NCBI GenBank assembly: GCA_035699465.1
Contig: DASSPT010000065.1
Span: 1 to 32,171, forward strand
Source: JAICNR01 sp035699465
GTDB lineage: Bacteria; Gemmatimonadota; Gemmatimonadetes; JACCXV01; JAHWKZ01
DNA length: 32,171 nt
Direction: 5' to 3'
The position numbers and the translations under genes were made by a program. The notes under the pieces are model-generated. The model was not told the DNA's origin, made no database searches, and saw only the letters and a program-made list of their open reading frames with translations. Each line of letters starts with the position of its first letter. Position 1 is the stretch's first letter. This document shows, piece by piece, positions 22,185 through 30,727 of this stretch.

Positions 22185-23512
22185 CAGTTCCCGGATCGCC
22201 GGCGTTCGAGGAAGCGGGGGAGGCCGAGCGCGGGAACGGCCGCGGGGATGCGGTCGCCCTCGACCGTCAGCGTGACCCCGGGGAGGCCCGCGATCGAGAC
22301 GCCCGGGAACGAGACGCCGTAGCGATCTTCGATCGCGGCGATCAGCGCGTTGGCGATCACTCCCTGCCCCTTGCACGTGGGATGGACGCCGTCCAGGCTG
22401 AACAGCCCACCCACCAGGAACTCGGTCGTCAGCGTCTCGCCGCCCACCACCAGGCCGTTCTCGGCGATATCGGTGACGATCCCGTGGACGTCGACCACGG
22501 CCAGGCCGTGGAGCGCCGCGGTCTGGGCGATCGCCTGGTTGTAGGCGGCGACGGCCGCGCGCGCGGCCGCCTGCTCGCCGGCGTCGAGGACGACGGTTCC
22601 GGGAAGCGGCAGGCCCGTGCCCCCCATGTCGACGGGTATCCCGTCTCCATCGAGGATCCGCTCGATCGCGTCGAAGGAGACGAGATCGTCGTGCGCCAGC
22701 GGCCCGTCCGGGCCGATGAGTGGGACCGGCAGGCCGCCGGGCCCGAGGATCGGCTCCAGCGTGGACGCGTCGACGACGACGTTGGGCACGAGAGTCAGGT
22801 AGGGCACGATCGTCACGGGCGGGACGTTGAGGAGGACGATCCGGTCGGTGGTGGCGAGCAGCTGCGCGATCAGCGCCTGGTAGGTGGAGGCGAACTCCCC
22901 GGCAGGTGTGGGGAAATCCGGATTCTCGCCGCCGCTCAGCACGAAGCCCAGCACGTCGTTGTTGCCGAGCCAGACGGTGACGAACGTCGCGTCCCGCTCC
23001 GCGACCTGGCCGGACCAGGTCCCCATCCCGCGCAGGACGAAGTCGAAGAACGGATTGCCGGTGAGCGACGTGGCGCGATTTCGCGCCACCAGCGCCTCGG
23101 CTCCGAGCGCCCCGGGGACGCCCAGGTTGCCGTACGGTCCCGGCTGGTCGGGGTTGAGCGGCGCGCCGGCCGGGGTCGCGCGCTCGATCGTGGGCGGCGT
23201 GAAGCTCAGGAGCTCGATCCGCCCTTCGTTCGTGCCCGGCTCGGAGATTCCCGGCGGGCTTACGAGCGGCTGGCTGAACGCCCCGCCCACACCCGCCTGT
23301 CCGGCCAGGAGCCGCGGGTAGGAGCACGACTGCCCCTCCAGACCGAGGGCCCCGTTCATGAAGCCGGCGGTCAGGCTGTTGCCGATCGCGACGTAGCGCG
23401 AGAGATCGAGCTCGTCCCCGCCCGGACCCGCCGGCTGGCCGTCGTCGCAGGAGGCGATGGCCGAAGCGAAGACCAGCATCAGGACGAGCGGGCCTCTGCC
23501 CACCGAGCTCAC
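22184..23512 (-). CDS. SGNH/GDSL-family hydrolase lipoprotein (intact active site)
   Basis: Predicted secreted esterase or lipase anchored by lipid. The 442-residue product has a signal peptide with lipobox IASC (lipidated Cys22), then SGNH block I AIGNSLTAG (catalytic Ser46), block II in NLGVPGALG (oxyanion Gly), block III WLGNNDVL (Asn185) and block V DGVHPT (Asp374, His377). All catalytic residues are therefore present. The start is GTG at 23512, overlapping the upstream paralogue's stop as GTGA. It is the last gene of the overlapping dnaE-accA-moaC chain. The substrate is not apparent. Confidence 0.92.
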   Translation of the reverse strand: MSSVGRGPLVLMLVFASAIASCDDGQPAGPGGDELDLSRYVAIGNSLTAGFMNGALGLEGQSCSYPRLLAGQAGVGGAFSQPLVSPPGISEPGTNEGRIELLSFTPPTIERATPAGAPLNPDQPGPYGNLGVPGALGAEALVARNRATSLTGNPFFDFVLRGMGTWSGQVAERDATFVTVWLGNNDVLGFVLSGGENPDFPTPAGEFASTYQALIAQLLATTDRIVLLNVPPVTIVPYLTLVPNVVVDASTLEPILGPGGLPVPLIGPDGPLAHDDLVSFDAIERILDGDGIPVDMGGTGLPLPGTVVLDAGEQAAARAAVAAYNQAIAQTAALHGLAVVDVHGIVTDIAENGLVVGGETLTTEFLVGGLFSLDGVHPTCKGQGVIANALIAAIEDRYGVSFPGVSIAGLPGVTLTVEGDRIPAAVPALGLPRFLERRRSGN

Positions 23513-24879
23513 GGCAGGCCGAGGAGCGGGATACCGGGAAGCGTGCCGGTCCGGATGTGGGGGACGGATCCGCCGTACCGCGCATTGAGCGCGTCGATCA
23601 CGAGGTTGGCGATCACGCCGTAGCCCTTGGGTGTGAAGCGCGCCCCGTCCAGGCTGAACGCCTGCCCGGTCGCGTAGTCCGCGCTCATGAGGATCCCGTC
23701 CGAGACGAGCCCCTCCCCTGCCAGCGTCTCCACGAGGGCGTGCACGTCGACGAGCGGCAGGTCGCGGTCGGCCGCCAGCGCGGCGATCGCCTGGTTGTAG
23801 CCGGCGACGACGGCGGCGACTTCGGCCTGCTCGGCGGCATCGAGCACCGCGCGGTCGGGCAGACGCGCGCCCGAGCCCCCGACGGGCGCGGGAATCCCGA
23901 TCCCCTCTTCGAGGAGCGGGAGGGCGTCCAGGAGGATCAGGTCCGTCGGGGCGACCGGTCCCAGCGGTCCGAGGAGAGGCACGGTCGACCGCCGCGCGGC
24001 TTGCAGCGTGTCGCCGGTGACCGGGTCGATCACCGGCTCGCCGGTCTGGGGGTCGATGACGGGCTCGATGACCGTGATGAGCACCGGCTCGCCGGTATCC
24101 GCGTCGAGGACGAAGCCGGGGACCGCGTGCACGATCGGCATCGATCGTGGGTCCGGGATCGTGAACAGGACCACCTGGTCGGTGATCTCGAGGACGGCGT
24201 CGACCAGGTTCTCGTAGGCGATGGCGAACGTGCCGACCGGCGTCGGAAGGCCCGGGGCGAGGTCGGAATCGCCCCCCGCGACCACGTAGCGGAGGACATC
24301 GCTCGTACCGATCCAGAGGAGCACGAGAGAGGGGTCGAGTTCCACCAGTTGCTCGGCGAACGTGCCCTGGCCGCGGAGCACGAGATCGTAGAACGGATTT
24401 CCGAACGTGGAGGTCGCCGAGCTCTCCGTGCTCGATGCCTCGGTCACCAGGGCGCCGGGGACGCCGAGGTTGTCGAACGGCCGGCCGGGGGCGGGGAGGA
24501 GCGGGACGCCCGCGGGTCCGCGCTCCAGCCGCAGGGGCGTCAGGCTGACGAGCTCGAGCCGCCCCCCGCCCTCCTCGTCGACGGCGAGGCCCGCCGCCGA
24601 CACGAGCGGCTGAAGCAACGGGTCGCCGCTCAGATGGAGCGACAGGAGCGCCGGCAGGGAGAGGGCCTGCGCGTCCTCGTAGAGCGCGCCGTCGGCGGCG
24701 CCGGCCGCGAAGTCGTCGCCGACGGCCACGATCCGCTCGGCATCGATTCCGCCCAGCCGATCCTCGACCTCCACGGGGACGCTCTCGTCGAGCCGGCATC
24801 CGGCGGCGGCGACGAGCGCGGCCAGGACCGCCGGCATCGCGCGGCGGACGGCGCGGTCACATCTCGGCTTCCGGCTCAT
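23509..24879 (-). CDS. SGNH-like lipoprotein lacking catalytic residues
   Basis: Tandem paralogue of the following gene. The 456-residue product has a lipoprotein signal (VAAAGC, Cys28) and aligns through its whole length, but block I reads AVGDDFAAG (Asp56 where Ser is expected), block III reads WIGTSDVL (Ser193 for Asn) and block V reads DGARFT (Arg414 for His). The overall fold signatures, including NLGVPGAL, remain. It is likely a pseudoenzyme with a binding or structural role. A middle insertion carries repeated D-x-x-T-G-E/D turns (TGEPVIDP). The ATG at 24879 has AGGGG 7 bases upstream and overlaps the zinc-ribbon gene by 23 bases. No frameshift is seen, so it is not simply decaying. 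Confidence 0.9.
   Translation of the reverse strand: MSRKPRCDRAVRRAMPAVLAALVAAAGCRLDESVPVEVEDRLGGIDAERIVAVGDDFAAGAADGALYEDAQALSLPALLSLHLSGDPLLQPLVSAAGLAVDEEGGGRLELVSLTPLRLERGPAGVPLLPAPGRPFDNLGVPGALVTEASSTESSATSTFGNPFYDLVLRGQGTFAEQLVELDPSLVLLWIGTSDVLRYVVAGGDSDLAPGLPTPVGTFAIAYENLVDAVLEITDQVVLFTIPDPRSMPIVHAVPGFVLDADTGEPVLITVIEPVIDPQTGEPVIDPVTGDTLQAARRSTVPLLGPLGPVAPTDLILLDALPLLEEGIGIPAPVGGSGARLPDRAVLDAAEQAEVAAVVAGYNQAIAALAADRDLPLVDVHALVETLAGEGLVSDGILMSADYATGQAFSLDGARFTPKGYGVIANLVIDALNARYGGSVPHIRTGTLPGIPLLGLP
24031..24096. repeat. Direct repeat inside the SGNH-like pseudoenzyme gene
   Basis: The 15-mer CACCGGCTCGCCGGT occurs at 24031-24045 and 24082-24096, 51 bases (17 codons) apart in frame. It encodes the repeated TGEPV units in the insertion specific to this paralogue. 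Acidic D-x-x-T-G-E turns could bind calcium, though this is speculative. Confidence 0.7.
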
Positions 24880-25030
24880 CCTCCAACCCCTCGCGGATCC
24901 GCTCGTTCTGGACGGCCACCCGCTCCAGACAGGTTCGGCACGTGAACAGGTCGGGCATGTTCTCGTCCGCAACGAGGTCGTCGCGTCGGCCGCAAACGGA
25001 GCATTCCGGACGGGCGGCCTCGGCGCTCAA
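24857..25030 (-). CDS. Small zinc-ribbon-like protein
   Basis: A 57-residue product with two CxxC pairs: C10/C13 in CSVC and C31/C34 in CRTC, 17 residues apart, the spacing of a zinc ribbon or knuckle. The C-terminus is acidic (REGLEDEPEAEM). The start is TTG at 25030, overlapping the rhodanese-like stop as TTGA, with GGAGGG just upstream. It has no signal peptide, so it is cytoplasmic although its neighbours encode lipoproteins. Function unknown. It is easily missed because of its size and unusual start codon; its overlaps on both sides support it being real. Confidence 0.75.
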   Translation of the reverse strand: MSAEAARPECSVCGRRDDLVADENMPDLFTCRTCLERVAVQNERIREGLEDEPEAEM

Positions 25031-25620
25031 CGGCCCTCCACCGGCAGGCCCTCCCGCTCCCAGGCGGCCATGCCGCCCCCCAGGACGCGCAGGTTGGGAA
25101 AGCCGTAGCCCGCGAGGATCCGGGCGGCGTCGGTCGCGCGCGTCTCGTCGTCGGCATAGAGAAGCACGATCTGGTCGGTCCGGACATGGAGGTCGGCCAC
25201 GTTCGCTTCCAGGACCCCGAGCGGAACGAGCGCGGCCCCGGGCAGGTGCCCGCGGGTGGCGAACGCGCGCGAGTCCCGCACGTCGATCACGTACCAGGGC
25301 GGCGTGGCTGCCTGCATGAGCGAGCGCGCCGAGCGCGGGTCGACCACGCGCCACGCGTCGGGGGCGGCCGAATCGCCCGCTCCGGCCCGGGGCCGCACTT
25401 CGCGGGGCCCCAGGTGAGCCGTGCGCTTCGAGACGATCATGAGCTCGTTCCCCAGCGAGTCGACGACCATCTGCGTGTCGGCGGTGAAAGGCCGCGCGCT
25501 GTCCGCCGTGCCCGCCGCGGGCGCCGCGGAATCCCCCCCGCGCCCGCAGCCGGCGAAACCGGCGACCAGCGCCGTGCCCGCCGCCACGAGCGAACCGAGG
25601 GCCGCCCCCCGGGCGCTCAT
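25027..25620 (-). CDS. Lipoprotein with rhodanese-like domain, catalytic Cys missing
   Basis: The 197-residue product has a lipoprotein signal (GFAGC, Cys25), a linker, and a rhodanese domain (about 88-195) with YVIDVRDSRAFATRGHLPGA and the C-terminal LRVLGGGMAAWEREGLPV. The active-site loop reads LLYADDETRATDAA where active rhodaneses have YC followed by a loop: Ala156 replaces the sulfur-carrying Cys. It is therefore probably not a sulfurtransferase and may instead bind a partner at the envelope. The ATG at 25620 overlaps the moaC stop (ATGA). Proximity to moaC invites a sulfur-transfer role for Moco, but the missing Cys and export signal argue against it. Confidence 0.9.
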   Translation of the reverse strand: MSARGAALGSLVAAGTALVAGFAGCGRGGDSAAPAAGTADSARPFTADTQMVVDSLGNELMIVSKRTAHLGPREVRPRAGAGDSAAPDAWRVVDPRSARSLMQAATPPWYVIDVRDSRAFATRGHLPGAALVPLGVLEANVADLHVRTDQIVLLYADDETRATDAARILAGYGFPNLRVLGGGMAAWEREGLPVEGR

Positions 25621-26099
25621 TCCGACCCTCGCATCCACGCGCCGCTCCGGCCGCCTTCCTTCGACTCGAGCCGGATCTCGCCGATCGTCATCCCGCGGTC
25701 CAGCGACTTCGCCATGTCGTAGATCGACAAGAGCGCGCCGGCGACCGCCGCCAGTGCCTCCATCTCGGCGCCCGTCCGCGCGGTGACGACGACCTCCGAG
25801 CGCGCCCGCACGCCGGGGAGCGCGTCGTCCGCGTCGAGCTCGATCGCGACGTGCTCGAGAGGCAGGGGATGGCAGAGCGGCACGAGGTCCGCCGTGCGCT
25901 TGGCGGCCTGGATGCCGGCCACGCGCGCGACCGCCAGCGCGTCGCCCTTGGGCAGCTCGCCGCCCGCGATCGCCGCGAGCGCGGCCGGGCTCATGGTGAT
26001 GGCGCCGCTCGCGCGCGCTGTCCGGCGGGTCGGCTCCTTGCCCGACACGTCGACCATGCGCGCCCGGCCGGAGGCGTCGAGGTGGGTCGGGAAGGTCAC
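25617..26099 (-). CDS. moaC: Cyclic pyranopterin monophosphate synthase MoaC
   Basis: Second step of molybdenum cofactor synthesis, converting the MoaA product to cyclic pyranopterin monophosphate. The 160-residue product contains the family core MVDVSGKEPTRRTARA, AGIQAAKRTADLVPLCHPL (71-79 region), GAEMEALAAVAGALLSIYDM and KSLDRGMTI. The GTG start at 26099 overlaps the accA stop (GTGA). moaD and moaE are about 5 kb away on the other strand, so the pathway is split between two operons. Confidence 0.95.
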   Translation of the reverse strand: MTFPTHLDASGRARMVDVSGKEPTRRTARASGAITMSPAALAAIAGGELPKGDALAVARVAGIQAAKRTADLVPLCHPLPLEHVAIELDADDALPGVRARSEVVVTARTGAEMEALAAVAGALLSIYDMAKSLDRGMTIGEIRLESKEGGRSGAWMRGSE

Positions 26100-27118
26100 G
26101 ACCTCCGGTCGGCCTCGCCCGCGGGGACCGGATCCCGGGGTCCCGGGTGCGCGCCCTCGGGGCCCTTCCAGGCTCCCATCGCGCGGTATTTCTCCCGCCG
26201 CCGCCGGATCCGGTCGTCGACGCTCCACGCGGAGATCTCGCCCAGGTGCCGGCGGATCGCCTCCGCGATCGCGCGCGCGGTGGAAGCGTAGTCGGCGTGG
26301 GCGCCACCCAGGGGCTCGGGGATGATCTCGTCCACGACGCCCAGGCGTTCGAGATCCTCGGCCGTGATCTTCATCGCGCGCGCCGCCAGCTCGCGCTTCT
26401 CGCCGTCCTTCCACAGGATGGCGGCGCACCCTTCCGGGCTGATCACGGAATAGAAGGCGTTCTCGAGGATCAGGATCCGATCCGTGACGCCGATGCCGAG
26501 CGCGCCGCCGGACGCGCCCTCGCCCGTGACGACCGAGAGGGTCGGCACCCGCAGGCCCGCCATCTCCCGCAGGTTGTGAGCGATCGCCTCGGCCTGGCCG
26601 CGCTCCTCCGCGCCGATGCCGGGGTAGGCGCCCGGCGTGTCGATGAACGCGACGACGGGGTGGCCGAACTTCTCCGCCGTCTTCATCAGGCGCATCGCCT
26701 TGCGATAGCCTTCGGGGTGCGGCATGCCGAAGTTGCGGCGCAGGTTCTCCTTCGTGTCGCGGCCTTTCTGCTGGCCGACGATCGCGACCGGCTGGCCGTC
26801 GAAGCGCGCCAGGCCGGCGATCATCGCGTGATCGTCGGCGTAGGCGCGATCGCCGTGGATCTCGAGCCAATCGGTGAAGCAACGCTCGACGAAGTCGAGT
26901 GGATACGGCCGCCGCGGATGCCGGGCGAGCTGCACGCGCTGGATCGGCGTGAGATGGGTGAAGATCTCTTCCTTGAGACGCGCGAGCTTGGCCTGCAGCG
27001 TGGCGAGCTCCGCGGACACATCCATGCCGGCCTTGTCGGCCAACCTCTCCATGTCCTCGATCTCCTCTTCGAGCTCGACGATCGGCCGCTCGAAATCCAG
27101 ATAGACCCCCTTCGGCAT
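26096..27118 (-). CDS. accA: Acetyl-CoA carboxylase carboxyltransferase subunit alpha
   Basis: Alpha subunit of the carboxyltransferase that makes malonyl-CoA for fatty acid synthesis, acting with AccD (not in the window). The 340-residue product has the N-terminal coiled region (10-50), LTPIQRVQLARHPRRPYPLDF, GQQKGRDTKENLRRNFGMPHPEGYRKA, DTPGAYPGIGAEERGQ and the oxyanion region TGEGASGGALGIG (198-210). The ATG overlaps the dnaE stop by one base (TGATG). dnaE-accA adjacency is also known in E. coli. Confidence 0.97.
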   Translation of the reverse strand: MPKGVYLDFERPIVELEEEIEDMERLADKAGMDVSAELATLQAKLARLKEEIFTHLTPIQRVQLARHPRRPYPLDFVERCFTDWLEIHGDRAYADDHAMIAGLARFDGQPVAIVGQQKGRDTKENLRRNFGMPHPEGYRKAMRLMKTAEKFGHPVVAFIDTPGAYPGIGAEERGQAEAIAHNLREMAGLRVPTLSVVTGEGASGGALGIGVTDRILILENAFYSVISPEGCAAILWKDGEKRELAARAMKITAEDLERLGVVDEIIPEPLGGAHADYASTARAIAEAIRRHLGEISAWSVDDRIRRRREKYRAMGAWKGPEGAHPGPRDPVPAGEADRRS

Positions 27119-30100
27119 CAGCGTCGCCCCCCGTTGGCGCCGTTGGGCGCTTGCCGCGCGCCGTTCGCCTCGGACAACCGGACGCTGTTCTCGCCGAGGA
27201 GGCCGCCGAGCGTCTCGAGGAGCGAGTCGCTGAGGGCGACCGCGAGGCCGGTGGCGAGCTCGGCGACGCTGCTCCCGGTGTCGACGGTGAGTCGCACAGG
27301 CAACGAGCCGGAGTTCTGGATGAGGAGCCCCCGCACGGCGGCCAGCGTCTGGTTGTCGCACTTGTCGCGTGGGACCCGCACCTCGAGGCGGTGATTGCCG
27401 GTGAGCGCCGCCTCGGCCAGCGGCACGACGCTCGAGACGATCACCTTGCCGGGCTCTTCGTCGCGACGGTCCACCCTGCCGTGGACGAGGAGCGGGGTGT
27501 CGGAGAGGATGAGCGGGCGGGAGGTCTCGTACACGGTGCTGAACGCGATGGCCTCCACCGTGCCGCTGTAGTCCTCGAGCGTGAAGAATGCCATCTCGTC
27601 CCCCCGGCGGTCGCGCTTGGACTGCACAGCGGTCACCACACCACCGAGGCAAACGTCGCTCCCGTGCGGGGAGGCGGCCACCTCCGCGGCCGTGCCGCGG
27701 GCGAAGGCCTGGAGCTGGGCGCGGACCTTGTCCAGGGGATGCCCGGAGATGTAGAAGCCGAGCACCTCCTTCTCCTGACGCAGCCGGTCGCCGGGCTGCC
27801 AGGGGTCGATGTCGGGCATGGGCGGGAGCGACCGGCTCGTGTTCTCGGGCGCGCCGGAGAACAACGTGAACTGGCCGCGCTCGCGCTCGTCCGCCTTGCG
27901 CTGGCCGTAGGCGATGGCCAGGTCGAGCACGGCGATCTGCTGGGCGCGATGGCCGTCGAGACCGTCGCACGCCCCGGCGGCCACCAGGCTCTCCAGCACG
28001 CGCTTGTTGGCCTGCCTGAGGTCTACCCGCTCCGCCAGCTCGAACAGGTTCGCGAACCGCCCGTGGCGCTCGCGCGCCGCGAGGATCGATTCGACGGCGC
28101 CCCGGCCCACGTTCTTGATGCCGCCGAGGCCGAAGCGGATCCCCCGCTCCACCGTCGTGAACGACCACCCGGACTCGTTGACGTCCGGCGACAGGATCTC
28201 GATCCCCATGCGTCGGCAGGCGTCGATGTAGCGGACGACCTTGTCGCTGTTTCCCATCTCCGCGGTCAGCAGCGCGGCCATGAACTGCCGCGGATGGTGC
28301 GCCTTGAGCCAGGCGGTCTGGTACGACAGGAGCGCGTATGCGGCGGAGTGCGACTTGTTGAAGCCGTAGCGCCCGAAGGTCACGATGTCGCGCGCCAGCC
28401 GCTCGACGACGCCCTGGGCGTACCCCCGCTCCAGGGCGCCCGTCCGGAACCGCCCGAGCTGCTCCTCGATCAGCGACTGGATCTTCTTGCCCATGGCCTT
28501 CCTGAGGACGTCCGCCTCGGCCAGCGAGAATCCCGCCACCCGGTTGGCGATCTGCATGACCTGCTCCTGGTAGGTGATGACCCCGTAGGTCTCGGCCAGG
28601 AGCTCCTCGATGTCGGGATGGTAGAAGTCGACCGGCTCCTCGCCGCGCTTCCGGCGGATGTAGCGCTCGGTCATCTTCGTATCGAGGGGGCCGGGGCGGA
28701 TCAGCGCGTTGATCGCGATCAGGTCCTCGAAGCGGTCGGGGTGCATGCGCTGACAGATATCGGCCGCCAGCGTCGACTCGAACTGGAAGATCCCGTCGGT
28801 GCGGCCCTCGGAGAGGAGGCGATAGGGCGCGGGATCGTCGAGGGGGATCCTGTCGATGTCGATCCGCTCCCCGCCGGCGGCGATCGCCTCCACGGCGTCG
28901 TCGATCACCGTCAGCGTGCGGAGCCCCAGGAGGTCGATCTTGAGGAGCCCCACCTTCTCCACGCTGGTCATGTCCCACTGGGTGGTCAGCTCGCCCTTCT
29001 CGGAGCGGTACAGGGGCACGTGCTCGACCAGGCGGTCGGGAGCGATGACGATCCCGGCGGCATGGACCGAGGCGTGGCGGGCGAGCCCCTGGAGCTTCCT
29101 GGCGTCGTCGAGGAGCCGCCGCGTGCGGTCGCTGGAGCGATACGCCTCGGCGATCTCCGGCACCTGTTCGATCGCCTCCTCTATGCGGACCGGCTGGGGA
29201 GAGCCGGGGGCGTTGGGAATCAGCTTGGCGATCCGGTCGGTCTCCGCCAGCGGTAGCTGGAGCACGCGGCCCACGTCGCGGACGGCGGCCTTCGACTTCA
29301 TCGTGCCGAAGGTGATGATCTGCGCGACCGACTGGTCGCCGTACTTCTCCTTCACGTACTCGATGACCTCCCCCCGGCGGTCGTCCCGGAAGTCGATGTC
29401 GATGTCGGGCATCGAGATCCGCTCCGGGTTCAGGAAGCGCTCGAACAGCAGGCCGTAGCGCAGCGGATCCAGGTTCGTGATGCCGAGCGAGTAGGCCACC
29501 AGGCTCCCCGCCGCGGACCCGCGCCCGGGCCCCACCGCGATCCCGCGCTCGCGCGCGTGGCGGATGAAATCGGCGACGATCAGGAAGTAGCCCGCGTAGC
29601 CGGTCTTGCGGATCACGTCGAGCTCGTAGTCGAGCCGCTGGCGGGCTTCTTCGGAGATCGGGTCGTAGCGCCCCGCGAGACCGGCGCGCGCCTGTGCCTC
29701 CAGCAGGTCCTCGAGCGTGTCGTGCTCCGCCGGCAGCGGGAACGCCGGAAGGTGGGGGGTGTCGAAGTCGAGCTCGACCTCGCACCGCTCGGCGATCCAG
29801 GCGGTGTTCGCGAGGGCCTCGGGATGGTCCGGGAAGGCGGCGGCCATCTCGCCGGGACTCTTGAAATAGAACTCATCGGAGTGGAAGCGCATGCGATCGG
29901 CCTGGTCCACGAGCTTGCCCGTCTGGATGCAGAGCAGGACGTCGTGCGAGGAGGCGTCGGCGCGGGTCTCGTAGTGGACGTCGTTCGTCGCCACGAGCGG
30001 CAGACCCAGCTCCTCGGCGAGCTCGAGCACGCCGGCGTTGACCGCCCGTTGCTGCGGGATGCCGTGGTCCTGGAGCTCGAGGAAGAAGCGGCCCTCGCCG

Positions 30101-30591
30101 AACAGGCGCGCCATTCGCGTCGCGCACTCCCGCGCCGCATCGAAGTTCTCGCGGTCCAGGAACGTGGCCACCTCGCCCTTGAGGCACGCGCTCAGCGCGA
30201 TCAGCCCCTCGCAGTGCGCGGCCAGCGACTCGTGGTCGATCCGCGGCTTGTAATAGAAGCCCTCGACGTATCCGATCGAGCTCAGCTTGATGAGGTTCCG
30301 CCAGCCGGTCTGGTTCTCGGCCAGCAGGACGAGGTGGAAGTAGTTGCCGCCCCGCCCGCCGCGCTCGTGGCGGCTCCCTGGCGCGAGGTACGCCTCCATC
30401 CCGAGGATCGGCTTCACGCCCGCCTTGCGCGCCGTCTCGTAGAACTCGACCGCGCCGAAGAGGTTGCCGTGATCCGTGAGGGCGAGGGCCCCCATCCCCA
30501 TCTCCGCCGCCGTTCGCACGAGAGTGTCGAAGCGGTTCGCGCCGTCGAGGAGCGAGTACTGCGAATGCGTATGGAGATGGACGAAGGACAT
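27118..30591 (-). CDS. dnaE: DNA polymerase III subunit alpha
   Basis: Replicative polymerase. The 1157-residue product starts MSFVHLHTHSQYSLLDGANRF, the PHP domain. All PHP metal-site positions seem intact (HLHTH, D16, DHGN, GMEAY, FHLVLL, ACLKG, NDVHY), suggesting a possible built-in exonuclease. Palm residues are D398/D400 in MPDIDIDF plus the KIDLLGL Asp. A clamp-binding motif QFTLF lies at 907-911 and an OB fold near the C-terminus (VCLGGVVTAVQSKRDRRG). ATG 30591 gives the canonical start although no strong ribosome binding site is seen; the open frame upstream to 30750 is not family-like. It heads a chain of overlapping genes running to 22184. Confidence 0.97.
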   Translation of the reverse strand: MSFVHLHTHSQYSLLDGANRFDTLVRTAAEMGMGALALTDHGNLFGAVEFYETARKAGVKPILGMEAYLAPGSRHERGGRGGNYFHLVLLAENQTGWRNLIKLSSIGYVEGFYYKPRIDHESLAAHCEGLIALSACLKGEVATFLDRENFDAARECATRMARLFGEGRFFLELQDHGIPQQRAVNAGVLELAEELGLPLVATNDVHYETRADASSHDVLLCIQTGKLVDQADRMRFHSDEFYFKSPGEMAAAFPDHPEALANTAWIAERCEVELDFDTPHLPAFPLPAEHDTLEDLLEAQARAGLAGRYDPISEEARQRLDYELDVIRKTGYAGYFLIVADFIRHARERGIAVGPGRGSAAGSLVAYSLGITNLDPLRYGLLFERFLNPERISMPDIDIDFRDDRRGEVIEYVKEKYGDQSVAQIITFGTMKSKAAVRDVGRVLQLPLAETDRIAKLIPNAPGSPQPVRIEEAIEQVPEIAEAYRSSDRTRRLLDDARKLQGLARHASVHAAGIVIAPDRLVEHVPLYRSEKGELTTQWDMTSVEKVGLLKIDLLGLRTLTVIDDAVEAIAAGGERIDIDRIPLDDPAPYRLLSEGRTDGIFQFESTLAADICQRMHPDRFEDLIAINALIRPGPLDTKMTERYIRRKRGEEPVDFYHPDIEELLAETYGVITYQEQVMQIANRVAGFSLAEADVLRKAMGKKIQSLIEEQLGRFRTGALERGYAQGVVERLARDIVTFGRYGFNKSHSAAYALLSYQTAWLKAHHPRQFMAALLTAEMGNSDKVVRYIDACRRMGIEILSPDVNESGWSFTTVERGIRFGLGGIKNVGRGAVESILAARERHGRFANLFELAERVDLRQANKRVLESLVAAGACDGLDGHRAQQIAVLDLAIAYGQRKADERERGQFTLFSGAPENTSRSLPPMPDIDPWQPGDRLRQEKEVLGFYISGHPLDKVRAQLQAFARGTAAEVAASPHGSDVCLGGVVTAVQSKRDRRGDEMAFFTLEDYSGTVEAIAFSTVYETSRPLILSDTPLLVHGRVDRRDEEPGKVIVSSVVPLAEAALTGNHRLEVRVPRDKCDNQTLAAVRGLLIQNSGSLPVRLTVDTGSSVAELATGLAVALSDSLLETLGGLLGENSVRLSEANGARQAPNGANGGRR

Positions 30592-30727
30592 CAGCGGCGG
30601 GGTCGGGGTACGGGGTCCGCGGGCGCTCCGCGCAGGGGGACGAGATCCCCGCGGGCGCACCCGGCGCGTCGAACGTCGAAGGTAACACCGGCGCAGAACC
30701 GCACCCATCCGGGGGCGCCGTTCGCGT

